In this document: positions 12,203-22,600 of the stretch, one piece after another
Position numbering within the stretch: position 1 is the stretch's first letter
Layout: the number at the start of each line of letters is the position of its first letter
DNA from: Beta vulgaris subsp. vulgaris
Lineage: Eukaryota > Streptophyta > Magnoliopsida > Caryophyllales > Amaranthaceae
Length of the DNA stretch: 64,000 nucleotides
Assembly: GCF_026745355.1 (NCBI RefSeq)
Contig: NC_079205.1
Span: forward strand, 3,826,832-3,890,831
Reading direction: 5' to 3'
Position numbers and translations under genes: made by a program
Notes under the pieces: model-generated
What the model was told of the DNA's origin: nothing
Databases searched by the model: none
What the model saw: the letters and a program-made list of their open reading frames with translations, nothing else

Positions 12203-12562
12203 TCAATGAACAAGTAAATTAGTGTTAACAACACTAATAAAAGAATCATTAGTATTCTCTGAAACACTAGTCATAAAAGAAGCTTTGGTAACGGTGGCAG
12301 CGGCGGCGAGTTTCTTCCTCCCATAACAGTGGGGCCTACCACGATCCAAATCCGGGAACTCGGGGAGGACGAACTCAGTCTGGGAATCCACGTGAGGGGG
12401 AGTGGGTGATTGTGGTAAGGACCGAGTTACTGAGTTGACTCGGTGAGTGAGGAAATAATGGGATTGAATTCTGGAATCTCGGAGACGAGCAAGAGCGCCG
12501 GGTTTTAAGTACTTGCTGAATCGGTGAGTTTTGGGTGAGTGAACTCGGTGTCTTCTCTTCAT
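12203..12562 (-). CDS. Small plant protein of unknown function
   Basis: Single-exon open frame of 119 residues starting MKRRHRVHSP and ending at a TGA. The N-terminal half is very basic (Lys/Arg/His-rich) and contains the core KYLKPGALARLRDSRIQS (about residues 18-35), which I recognise loosely as a conserved N-terminal motif of an uncharacterised land-plant family. The middle is Pro/Ser-rich, with DSQTEFVLPEFPDLDRGRPHCYGRKKL near residues 69-95. It has no signal peptide or membrane segment. GC content is clearly higher than the flanks, and the upstream minus strand has a purine-rich stretch (GAGAGAGAAAGAGAAG complement side) typical of a plant 5' leader. Function is unknown; nuclear location is only a guess from its charge. 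Confidence 0.65.
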   Translation of the reverse strand: MKRRHRVHSPKTHRFSKYLKPGALARLRDSRIQSHYFLTHRVNSVTRSLPQSPTPPHVDSQTEFVLPEFPDLDRGRPHCYGRKKLAAAATVTKASFMTSVSENTNDSFISVVNTNLLVH

Positions 12563-13372
12563 TTTTTGAGGAGAGAGAGAAAGAGAAGGGGTTTTTTTTT
12601 TTTAAGGGAGTGTTTTTTTTTTTTTTTGGTGAACAAGGAAAGCTTTAATTAAACGTTAAAGATAGAGTTATTACAATCCGAGATGTATGTAGACAAGCAT
12701 TTAAGGGAGTGTTTGGATGGTGGGTTTATGAGAGGAAGGGAGAAAGAGGGTTTTATAGAGAAATTTTGAGAGAAGCGGGAAGTGGAGATGGAGGGAAATG
12801 AAATGGGAAAAAAAATAGAGAGATATTTGAGTTTTGAAAGAGGAGTGAAAAAGAGCGAAAAGACGCGGGGGTTGGGAATTGTGGGAACGACAAAGGAAAG
12901 AAATAAAGCTAGAATAGAATCATACTAGATGGACATATTGATATCATGACTCATGGAGTTATGACTTATAGTCATGTGAGTTGTGGAACTTTTTTAGATC
13001 TTGGCATCTTTTTTTCTATTTTTCACCTTCATTTTAGGAATTTTGGGATCCAATATCTACTAGGAGATGTTAAATGTGTGGTCTAGATTGTATTAAATTA
13101 TAACTATATTATTTTTCGTCGTGTTGGTTAGTTTGCAATGGGTTGATTTAATATTTCAAGCAAACTGTGGTTTCGTTTGTGATTTGAGTTAACTTTGAAG
13201 TTTTGTAAACGGCATTATAAATTGCAAATTTATATGATTTAAAAAAAAAAGTATTTTGATTTTAAAAAAAAACACTAACAAACTCACAATCATATGACTA
13301 TACGAGATAATACGACTATATACAAGTTAATACGAGGATTAGGTTTGGTCTTTACACTCATCATTTATTAGT
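12563..13372. other. Upstream region of the minus-strand gene
   Basis: It contains long T-runs (12591-12603 and 12611-12628) and a purine-rich segment with GAGAGAG words, consistent with the leader and promoter of the gene at 12203-12562. The piece 12640-12700 resembles the end of a retroelement (GTGAACAAGG...TTACAATCCGAG) but too little is present to name it. Confidence 0.4.
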
Positions 13373-13380
13373 CATCTGCT

Positions 13381-13435
13381 TAGGGATGGCAATGGGTCAT
13401 GGACCCGACCCAGACCCGCCCCATTGTCATCCCTA
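13381..13435. mobile_element. 55-bp hAT-type miniature element
   Basis: Terminal inverted repeats of 16 bp (left TAGGGATGGCAATGGG; right end CCCATTGTCATCCCTA, one mismatch when reversed) enclose only 23 bp, made mostly of GACCC/GCCCC words. It is flanked by a perfect 8-bp duplication CATCTGCT at 13373-13380 and 13436-13443. TIR start TAGGG plus an 8-bp duplication is diagnostic of the hAT superfamily. At this size it has little beyond its own ends. Confidence 0.88.
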
Positions 13436-13443
13436 CATCTGCT

Positions 13444-15448
13444 CCTCCTTGTAATATCCTGCCTCCCTCACTTATATGCTCCTTCGACCTCCACTCATTA
13501 GCTTTATATTTATTATCTAATATTTGAGAATCATGTATTGGTATATCAACAATTTTATACCAATGTTTTCTATTCTTATATTACAAAATTAATACCACGC
13601 ATGGAAATATGGTTAAAAAGTAAACCGCACCAAATCGTTTTGCGTGGTCCAAATTCAATTGGTTTGGGCAAAAAAAAATGGTGCATTTCGATTGAAAAAA
13701 ATTGTATATTTGCAGTTCGGTTTGAGTGACATCCCAAGCCGCACCAACCAAACCCACGAACAGTGCTAATAGCTAAATGTGCTAAGAAGGAGCCTCCTAT
13801 CTAAACAAGTGCAATAGTTTAACTTTCACACTTGTCAGCACACAATTTTGATGTAACACCTCGACAATTTTCTATTTTCCAAAATAACTTTTCAATATAA
13901 AACTTAGATAATTATCAAAGTATTATCGCTCGTGTGATAACGTATCGGCTTATTCAGAACTTTGCAACTGAAAACATAGTAAGTAAAATTTAAAAATAAA
14001 ACATTCAACCCCAAAAGTCAAAGTCAACAACAATAGTCAAAGTCAACTACGAAAAGTGTAAAGTCAAAAATATGATAATAATCTACACAAGCTCTCCAAT
14101 CCCAAACCCATGATGCATCATCTTCAACAAGTAAATGACGATGCACTATTGATCCCTAAAGTTTGTTCACCAAAAGAGTCATCAAATGATCAATAAGGCA
14201 TAGTCATGATCAACACACACGCAAAGAGCACGTAATCAGCAAAGTTGAGTATTACATAATAGATAAATAAACAAATCCGACTTAATAAAAATCACATGTA
14301 AACTAAAAATAGTTCTTATACATGATACTACATAAATTATCATTTTTAGGACATGATACTAATTCAATCAACACATATGTATGTACGTACCTTGTGTAGA
14401 CAAATCGAAAGACCACTTTCACAACCTTAAAAGTCGCCTAAAGAGAATTCTCCGCCTAAAACAATGCAATATAAATCCACAATCAATCCTTTATAATTTA
14501 CAACAATAATAAAATACTTTAAACCCTTATTATAAGTGTTTAAAAACCTTTATTGAATCTATTAATCAATTGACTAAGGACCATTCGATAGAGGATTTAA
14601 TTGATTGATTATTAGTTGATTATTCTTGATTAATTAATTGATTTGAGAGAGGACTCGAGTATTTTAGAGAAAACTAAACGTTGCATAATCGTCTCCTTTG
14701 CTTCACAATCACATTAACGACATTGTCCATTCTTATTCATACTAGTAACAATGTTTTAACCCGTGCTATTTGCTAGTTCTATGATATTAGCTAGTAGTTG
14801 TTACAAAATCATTTTAAACCTCCCAAAAACCCTTCAAGTATGTTATTTAGACTTGATAGACTTTAATTAATCCCAATTTTCATGTGGATCGACCTTTGAC
14901 TTGCCTTTAGTATGTTTCTTAGTAATTGCTTGTTAGGTTTTATAATTATTGTTTGAAGAACGATTTTTGGTGCCTTAACGACACACTAAAAACCTCTTAT
15001 TATATATATTAAGAATAACCTAACAAGTTTACGACTATGTTTTCTCTTATGAAAAAATAACCAAAGACAGTCAAACTACATTAAATAAATAGTGTCAAAA
15101 GTCAATATAAAACAATTAAAAAAACAAAGGAAATATTAAATTATATATTAGTTGTTTATATTTATATTTCAAATGAGAAGTCTCGAGTTCAAGTTTTTTA
15201 ACACACATTTTATCATGCCAACCTAGTAGAGATTCCACCGACTGCTCAAGGTCAAAAGTTCAAATATAACCTTCTAACTTTTTTGTGTTTGGATTCTATA
15301 GAGTTCTTAAATAACTCTATAAGGTAAAGTTTGAGCAATATCAAATATTGAATAAGATATCAATGGCTCGTATATATATTATCTTTAAAAAAAAATCTCC
15401 CATATTTGTTCTCATCAAAATCCACCCATATTTTCCCCTTCCCAACAA
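13444..15448. other. Gene-free AT-rich intergenic sequence
   Basis: No supported gene. A TGTAACACCTCGAC word at about 13851 resembles the start of some plant gypsy LTRs, but the matching end was not found. The repeated words AGTCAAAGTCAAC occur around 14018-14062. Around 14560-14650 the sequence is built of TTGATTGATTA/TTAATTAATTG words. None of these could be turned into a defined element. Confidence 0.4.
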
Positions 15449-16038
15449 TACTACTACAAAAAAGGCCTAGGAAACCAGTTGAAAATAGCCTAGGAAATCG
15501 GACTATAACACATCTCCATCTCACATGTGTCCTAGGTTAAGAGACCGGTTATAATGCCTGGTTTCTAGATGTGATCATGGGGCGGGGCAGGCCGCGACCT
15601 TAAAATTTTGCTTGTTGGTCGGGCCAGATCAACATTGTGTGCCCAAAGCCCACTATTTCGAGCCAAAATTAGTGGGCTTTTCAGGACAAAATTGGGTCGG
15701 GCCAAAAAAATAGACTAAGAAGTCATTTTGGCTTGGCCAAAGCCCGCCTAAAACCAAAAAACCCAGACCGGGCCCAATCGCGGGGCAAAAGATTCAGCCC
15801 CAAACCCGATCCGAAATCGGTTCGGACCGAGCCAAAATGATCACCTCTACTGGTTTCTTTGTTTATTTAGGGGATCACTTGGCAGGTAAAACCAGTCTCT
15901 TAGATAAGTGTATATATAATATGTAAAGAGGTTAGGAGACCATTTAACATTAATAATTAGTCTCCTTACCTTACCCTTTGAAACCATTTATTGAACGCAA
16001 CCGGTTTCTTAGGTTTATTATACGTTTTTTTGTAAGTA
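15449..16038. mobile_element. CACTA-like non-autonomous element (interrupted)
   Basis: The left end reads TACTACTACAAAAAAGG with CTAGGAAACCAG following. The right end, reversed, reads TACTTACAAAAAAACG with CTAAGAAACCGG further in. The termini resemble CACTA-superfamily ends (CACTACTACAAAAA) with a changed first base. Internal AAACCAGT/ACCGGTT words recur in both orientations. I could not find a clean 3-bp target duplication, so the superfamily is tentative. A hAT element (15566-15849) sits inside it. Confidence 0.5.
15566..15849. mobile_element. 284-bp non-autonomous hAT element
   Basis: Terminal inverted repeats TAGATGTGATCAT (left) and ATGATCACCTCTA (right, one mismatch) are flanked by a perfect 8-bp duplication CTGGTTTC at 15558-15565 and 15850-15857. 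The interior is rich in GGGCC/GGCCC words (GGTCGGGCC, ACCGGGCCC), as is usual in the subterminal regions of plant hAT elements. No coding capacity. Confidence 0.9.
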
Positions 16039-17833
16039 ATATGTTACAATATACATACATGATACTGCATGTATTTGCGGCTCCTTGTATATATACTTTT
16101 TTTTTAATAAAATAATTTATTTATTTTGACAGATTTGTATAACAATTTATAAATAGCCACAATAATATTATTAAATATAAATTCTGGATTGCTTTATTCA
16201 TCATGTCAAAAAAATATTAGCTACATTTAATTTATATACAAAATCAATTTTATTCAAAGCATCAATTTCTTATAATAATGTCTTAAAATAAAGTTTCTAT
16301 AATCTAATGCTAGCTACTAAAACTAACATAATAAAATAATATGTACAATTCAAACTTGACCGCCGTCTTCAATCTCCATCGTCTTGTGTTTGATTGTTTA
16401 AATAATTCACCCACATATCTCTTAGCTCGTCAATCATTTATTGGGAATAAGGGCTAGTAATCCCTGGAAAATACTACAAAATAATTTTAGATAATTATAA
16501 TTAGACTAAGTATAGATATGTATTTTAGAAGTTTCAAGAGCAAATTAGATAATGATTTTAGCTCCTTTTTTCATATCATATAGGCTAGCTCCTAACTCAT
16601 ATCAGGTAAGGCTAGCTCTTAATTCATGATGGAAGGTAGTCTATATGAGCCATTGATTTTAAAATGTACGATTAAGATACAACGCTTTGTAAAGTTTATC
16701 AAAGCCGTAGAGGATTCGGACTCCTAACTTTGAATGGATCGAATCTCGAAGCGAGGGCAGCCCTGAAAGTTATCCACCCTAATTTATAGAGTTAAGCATA
16801 AAAGAGGGTACTTAACTTTGCCCAAAGTTGCAGTTTACACACCCTAGTTGTTAAAGTTGCCGTTTGGGTACTCAAATTCAAATTTTGTTACTTTTGCTGT
16901 TAACTTTAATAAGATAATAGTAAAAAATTATTTGTGCATAAAATCTTCATTTCTATTTTTAAACAAATATATTATGTCTTCCTCTATCCTTCTCCCCCCA
17001 CTAGGCCACCAGCCCATCACCTACACCCACCACCACCTTCACCATTGCTTGTTCATCGAACACCACACAACCACCACCAATCACCACCAACCAAATTAAA
17101 AAAACACCCAAAAAGTTCAAACCAAACTCCAAAATCAGATCTAAGAACCAATCGAAAACATTAGAATTTGAGGATCCCAACCCCAAAAGTCCAACATCGG
17201 ATCTAAGAATAGCACAAAAAATTCGAATATCCCAACCCCACAACCACCAAAACGAACCAAAATCCCCAAAATCGAACCCAAAACCTAGAAAAATCAAACT
17301 TCAACCCCGTAAATCATCTTCAACGACAAAAACAAGAAAATCGAAACTAACCCACATCAAGCAAACCAGAAATTCGAGTAGGTGAAAGGAGTCGGGTTCG
17401 TCAAGATGAGAGGGCTTGATTAAGGGAGAAGACGACAACAAGAGGAGTCGATCCTGCGACGGATGAGAGATAGGTAGAATAGACTGAGCGAGAGGAGTTC
17501 ACGACGGTGTTGGCCGGCGAGGTTATTTTCCGTCGGATCTCATCCTTTGTTGTCTGAATTATTAACATAAAGGATTAAGTTTACATACTTTTCTTCGTCT
17601 GAATTCATGGTTGATTGAAGGAAGGGGATAGGAAAGTTACAAAAGAAAATGCAGGGTGGTTGTTAAAGAAAAAAGATCCTAAAAAAATAATGACATAAGG
17701 TGGAGTGGTGGATGGAAGGTGGTGAATATGGTTTTGAGAGGAGGAGAGAAAAATATTATTATTCTCGTTTTCAGTGCCAAAGCAACCTTTTCTTTATTGA
17801 TTTTATTTGAAATTAACAGATTACTTAACATAA
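16039..17833. other. Intergenic sequence, partly repetitive
   Basis: No supported gene. 16800-17560 has a poly-pyrimidine/CCACC-rich segment (17000-17330) that gives long open frames on both strands with biased composition (Pro/His/Thr on plus, Gly/Leu/Phe on minus). It is preceded by a 'GGGTACTTAACTTTGCCCAAAG' type border near 16805-16827 (shortened here), so it may be a Mutator-like or similar dispersed element. I could not define both ends. Confidence 0.35.
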
Positions 17834-19108
17834 TCTCTATTATATAAGCCAAGGGGGGAGCAATGATGTCCCCCTTGGAATTTACTTAAATGTCCCTCTT
17901 GACACCTAATTTACCCCAATTCCATGCATAAACTTGCCAAAACAAATATATCAATCAAATCAAATTTGAACCCAATCAACTCATATAAGATTAAATCATA
18001 TAAACTTTCCATTAAAAAATATTCAACCTTACCAAACGTTAATACTACATACAATAACAAAAAAAAAAAAAATTACACGAGATAACATACTATCAAATCA
18101 ATTTTTCCATAACACAGACTCAATTACAAACACAAACTCCAAACAAAAAAAAAATCAGTATATTCATAGATTGGAGCTTCACGACTTTCTCAAATACGGA
18201 AATTTGAAATTTGTCGATTATTTACCGTTAATCAGGTATGCAGTTCGTTATTGAAAATAAAATTATGTGTGTTTTATATTCAATAAATCTTAAAAATATA
18301 TACTATGTTCGAGTAAAATTAAACTCAAGTTACAGTAACTCTTACGAATATGTGTTGTGTTATATTTTTTTTCCAAAAAAAAAATTTAACTTAAATTACA
18401 ATTTATTTTTAAAATTTAATTCGAATTGAAGATAGTTGATATTCAAATTAAAATTACATCATAAATCGTCGAAAAAATGAAATTTCGTCAAAAATGACTT
18501 CAATATTCGTGTCCTAGATATAAAAAAAAATTTAGACAAAATATGAGAACTTAAATTATTTTTGTGCCCATATATTAAAAAGAATTTGAGAAAAAAAGAC
18601 TTAATCCCATATATTAAAATAAAATAATCAAATTTCGTTAATATAACTTAAATATTCGTGCCGAAATATTAAACAAAATTAAGACATAATATGAGAGCTC
18701 GAATTTGGGGGAAATCAAAGAATTACTTAAACCCATATATTAAAATAAAAAAATTATGCCCATAATCGGATTTCAACATAAACTGCAAACCTTGGGCCAT
18801 GACCGCAAGCAAGCTCAGTGATCCATGACGGGCTGAGCAAAAGCCAATTCCATGACCGCCAAAGCCAACTTTGCAAATTGCCTCAGATAATCCTCAGTTA
18901 ATAATCGACGGTGTCAATTGAATAGAGAGAGAAAAAATCGAGCGTGTGGTTTGAATTGGGGGAAATTGATGAAGATGATGTTCAATTGAACAGAGCGAGA
19001 AAAAAAATATTGCGTGAAATTAAGAAACATGGGTATGATAATTGGGGGAGTAGTGGTTTGATTTTGGGGGAAATGTCATCTGCACGCATCGCGTGCATTA
19101 AAAGCTAT
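17834..19108 (+). mobile_element. Helitron-like element
   Basis: The left end TCTCTATTATATAAGCC follows an A. This is the usual plant Helitron 5' start. Near the right end, a perfect 7-bp hairpin (TGCACGC-ATC-GCGTGCA, 19081-19097) is followed by TTAAAAGCTAT and then T, matching the hairpin-plus-CTRR layout of Helitron 3' ends except that the last base is T instead of A or G. Insertion between A and T fits. There is no helicase/Rep coding sequence; it is about 1.27 kb and AT-rich. The family is inferred from ends only. Confidence 0.65.
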
Positions 19109-19201
19109 TGTAATTTAAGTGAGCAAAGTGCAACCTTTACAACTTGGGTGAATATACCGTACTTCTTTGCAAAGTTTAGTACCTCTTTTATTCTTTAACT
19201 C

Positions 19202-19464
19202 TAAGGGCTTGTTCTCTCCAGGTTATTTTCAGTTCAGTTCAATTCAGTTCAGTTCAGATCAGTTCAGTTCTGTTCAATTCAGTTCAGTTCAAATCAGTTC
19301 ATTTCGGCTCTTGACAATATTTTACTCTCGCATATTACTATTCATTTCAGTTCAGTTCAATTGATGACAATTCAATTCAGTTCAATTCAATTCAATTTAA
19401 TTCAGTTCAATTCAATTCAATTCAGTTCAATTCAGCTGTTTTATGCCGAAGAGAACATGCCCTA
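19202..19464. mobile_element. MITE-like element with TTCAR repeats
   Basis: Imperfect terminal inverted repeats (left TAAGGGCTTGTTCTC, right GAGAACATGCCCTA) enclose a pentanucleotide array. No exact target duplication was found, so superfamily assignment is open; the TAGGGC-like end would suit hAT. It ends 189 bp before the start codon of the complex I assembly factor gene, so it lies in that gene's promoter or leader. Confidence 0.5.
19226..19437. repeat. (TTCAG/TTCAA)n pentanucleotide array
   Basis: Degenerate tandem pentamers TTCAG and TTCAA repeat for about 210 bp, broken once by a non-repeat segment (about 19297-19345). They form the inside of the MITE-like element. Confidence 0.85.
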
Positions 19465-19653
19465 ATTCCTACCGATACGAGATAGAAAGAAGTCAAGAAC
19501 TGGGTTGAACTACCAACATTAACCTTAGTTTCGACAAAACAAAAACAGAAAACTGCTTCACAAAATCCTAAATTTCTAACCCCGTCCCAAAATCTGAATA
19601 CCAAACTTTCATTGTTAAATCTGGGAAAAATCAAGAGGGAGAAATAGATTAAG

Positions 19654-22600
19654 ATGTCGAAATATATAGCAAAAATTGCGGGATTGTTTAGCAAGCGGGC
19701 TATGACGGGCATGGACAAAGCTGGGAATCGTTATTTTGCTCGAACTGAAGTCATTGATGGTGTCAGTAAGTGGGTTTTTCTTCTCTCTATTTCTATTTGA
19801 CTATTAATTCATATACTTACTTTGATGCATATATATGATGATGATGTCTTTGATGTTTTAATGAATGCGTTTTTATCATGCAAATTGATCTTTTCTGATG
19901 TTTCCATATGCAATGACAATATAATTGATGTTTTGGAACACATGAATTATGGGTTATGAAAAAATTAGTTAAATGATGATGTACTTGTGAGTTGTGAGTA
20001 AGGAGAAGTTGGGGGATTAAACATGTTATTATTAAACTGGGTATAGGGGATAATCTAGAAAGATTCAACTTGCAACTTAAAAATGTACAACAATCTCAAA
20101 TAAGCTAATAAGCTAATAAGCTAATGCCAGTGGATGTCATTTAGCTTAGTTGTTAAAGTCTCGCGGGGGTGGTACCAATTTGAATCCTGTCTACATCAAT
20201 GTGCTTGATCGCTCTCTAACACCAAGGGCATGGGAAAGGAAAGTTTGTAATGTGATAAATTTGAAGTAGTTGCTAACCTGGAACCGTCTCCTATGGCCTC
20301 ATTAGCACGTAAACGGAAACTTGTAGTATACTAATTTGCAACCAAAAAATAAATATGTAAGTTGGCGAAAAATAAATGCAATAAGCCTCTTGAGGTTGCA
20401 CAATAGCCACAAATCATATAAAGGTCACTGGAATGAAGCATCTGAAAGGCATACACTTGCACAATGTTGCTTCTATTAGACTATTACAGTCTAATTTTTG
20501 TTTCTTTCTTTTTCTTGGAGTACATTACAGTCTTAATATTGCTTACCTCATTATGCACTCTAACTTTTTGTTAATAAATAGTGAAAGAGAAGAGGTGGGT
20601 GATATTTAAAGGAGAAGACGATCCTACTTCAATTCCAGGTACTTTGCTGTTTACTAAGCATCAAGCAATCTTGAATTAGTATTGTACTAGTATGCAAGAT
20701 GGAGCTTTCTAGGTGTTGGTTAAATTTGGAGCTTTTTAATTACTGGCTCTCAGTTGCAGCATGTTTTTTTGTTTAACAGGCTTAACATGATTACTTGTCA
20801 TGTGAATAGGAGAATAAGTGTCTTGACCAGATTTTCTACACTGTTGTTTCTTGTGTCATGCAAACTGATTGCTGTTTTACATGATTCATGCAGTTGAATG
20901 GATATGTTGGCTTAATGGACAGCGTAAAGTAGCTCCAACTCCTGAGGTATAATTGAGCATCTGCCCAACCCTTTTTATATTAGTCGTTTGGCTTCTGATC
21001 CAAAAATATGTAAATATGAAGACGAAGTGATCTACACTCTCTAAGCATGTGATCTTTGTCACTTTACTATTCCCTATAGCGTTTTATGTCCGGTTTTAGA
21101 CCCACACAATTATTATATATATATCATCAAATGATTGAGACATGTATTTCTCTCCATCCATATACAAAGAGAGCATCAATGCTGGCCTAACAGTAGGATT
21201 TCAATTTTTTTTTCTCCAAGGCAATCCTTCTCTCAGACTTAATGTATGCATAAAATGTTTGTGGCTTTGCAAAAGGACCTTTGTTTTCGCACACTCAGTG
21301 TATGTTGGTTTGCTGGCATGTTTGTGTAATAGACTAGCCTAGGGAGAGGGACACTTTTGGTATTTGATAATTAGTTAGTTTTAATTGTAGCTTGAATAAT
21401 AAGTTAGGGAGTTAGAGAGGAAATATCTCTATAAATAGAATAGAATATGGAGAGAGAAGGCATGTTGAAATTTGAGTAGTGTTTTGGGTGAACTTTTAAG
21501 AGTTCAATGGGAGAGATTGAGAGAACAAGCCTCTTGAAAGCTTGTAATTATCATCTTATTTTACTGTTTTTCCAGAAATTATCAATCAAAGTTCATCTTA
21601 GTTAAATATCAGTTCCCGAAATATAGTCCAAGTTATGTCACTTCATCACAGTTTGATACTATTGATTATCATTGTCCTCAAGTTTATGGATTTCTGTAAA
21701 AGAATGCTACTCCTTGCGCCACGTGAAAGATTTCTTATTTGCTTTTTTCCAAAGTCAAACTATACAAATGTTGACCAATTGTCACTAATTTATAGAATGT
21801 GAAACAGAGATATAGTTATGTGGGATCTTGTTGAATTCGTCTCAATGTATACAACCATAACGCTCAACATTTTATAATATTTATTCATACATGATGAATA
21901 CTGTTAATGGTCAAAGGTGTCTTAAAGACTGAAGAAGAAAGCAACATGAAATCCGTTTGGTGTCAGGGATAGACTACAGAGGGAGTTTACAGGAGATCGT
22001 GACATAGTTCTGACTGATACTTGTCTGTGATTGTGGTTGATTGTAATACAATTTGTTGGAGATTATGATAGCTATGCTGTTAAAAAAAATAAAACATTCA
22101 CTGTGAACTATCAACCGTATTGGTAACTAAATTGTTTTATTGATCATTTTATGGTTGACGTGGACCGTGAATAACGTGATGGACGTGGAGCATCTAATAT
22201 ATTACATATATTTTGTAGTTCTAGCCAGGCGTTGTATTGGAAAGACACTGGTCTTTTCTTGACCTCATGGATATTTTTGTTTTTGGCCACCCCATTAAGC
22301 AGAATTTAAACTCTTGGCTTCATATTAATACCTTTACAGTTATTGTGTCTTGAAAAATTGATTTTGATGGAAAGATTACTATTACAGAAAAAAAAGAATG
22401 CTGAAATTGACGAGGGAATTTTAAAATTTTTGTTGGTGCATAATTTATTAAAAATAAAAGCAAACTTGTGTCCAATGGCTTAATATTGGAAATTACTATG
22501 TGCTTCATACCAAGTGGTCTAGCAGTATATATATGCTTCTAGTGCAGGCATACACACCTATTATTGTACTTGTTGCTTTTGCTTGGTGGTTCGTTGGTTT

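Noticed and set aside
15172..15275. Two stretches with B-box-like GAGTTCAAG and AAGTTCAAATA as SINEs
   Set aside because: No convincing A box at the right distance and no poly-A tail or target duplication.
17001..17297. 98-codon Gly/Phe/Leu-rich frame on the minus strand
   Set aside because: It is the complement of a CCACC/CCAAA low-complexity stretch, without splice signals or a recognisable domain.
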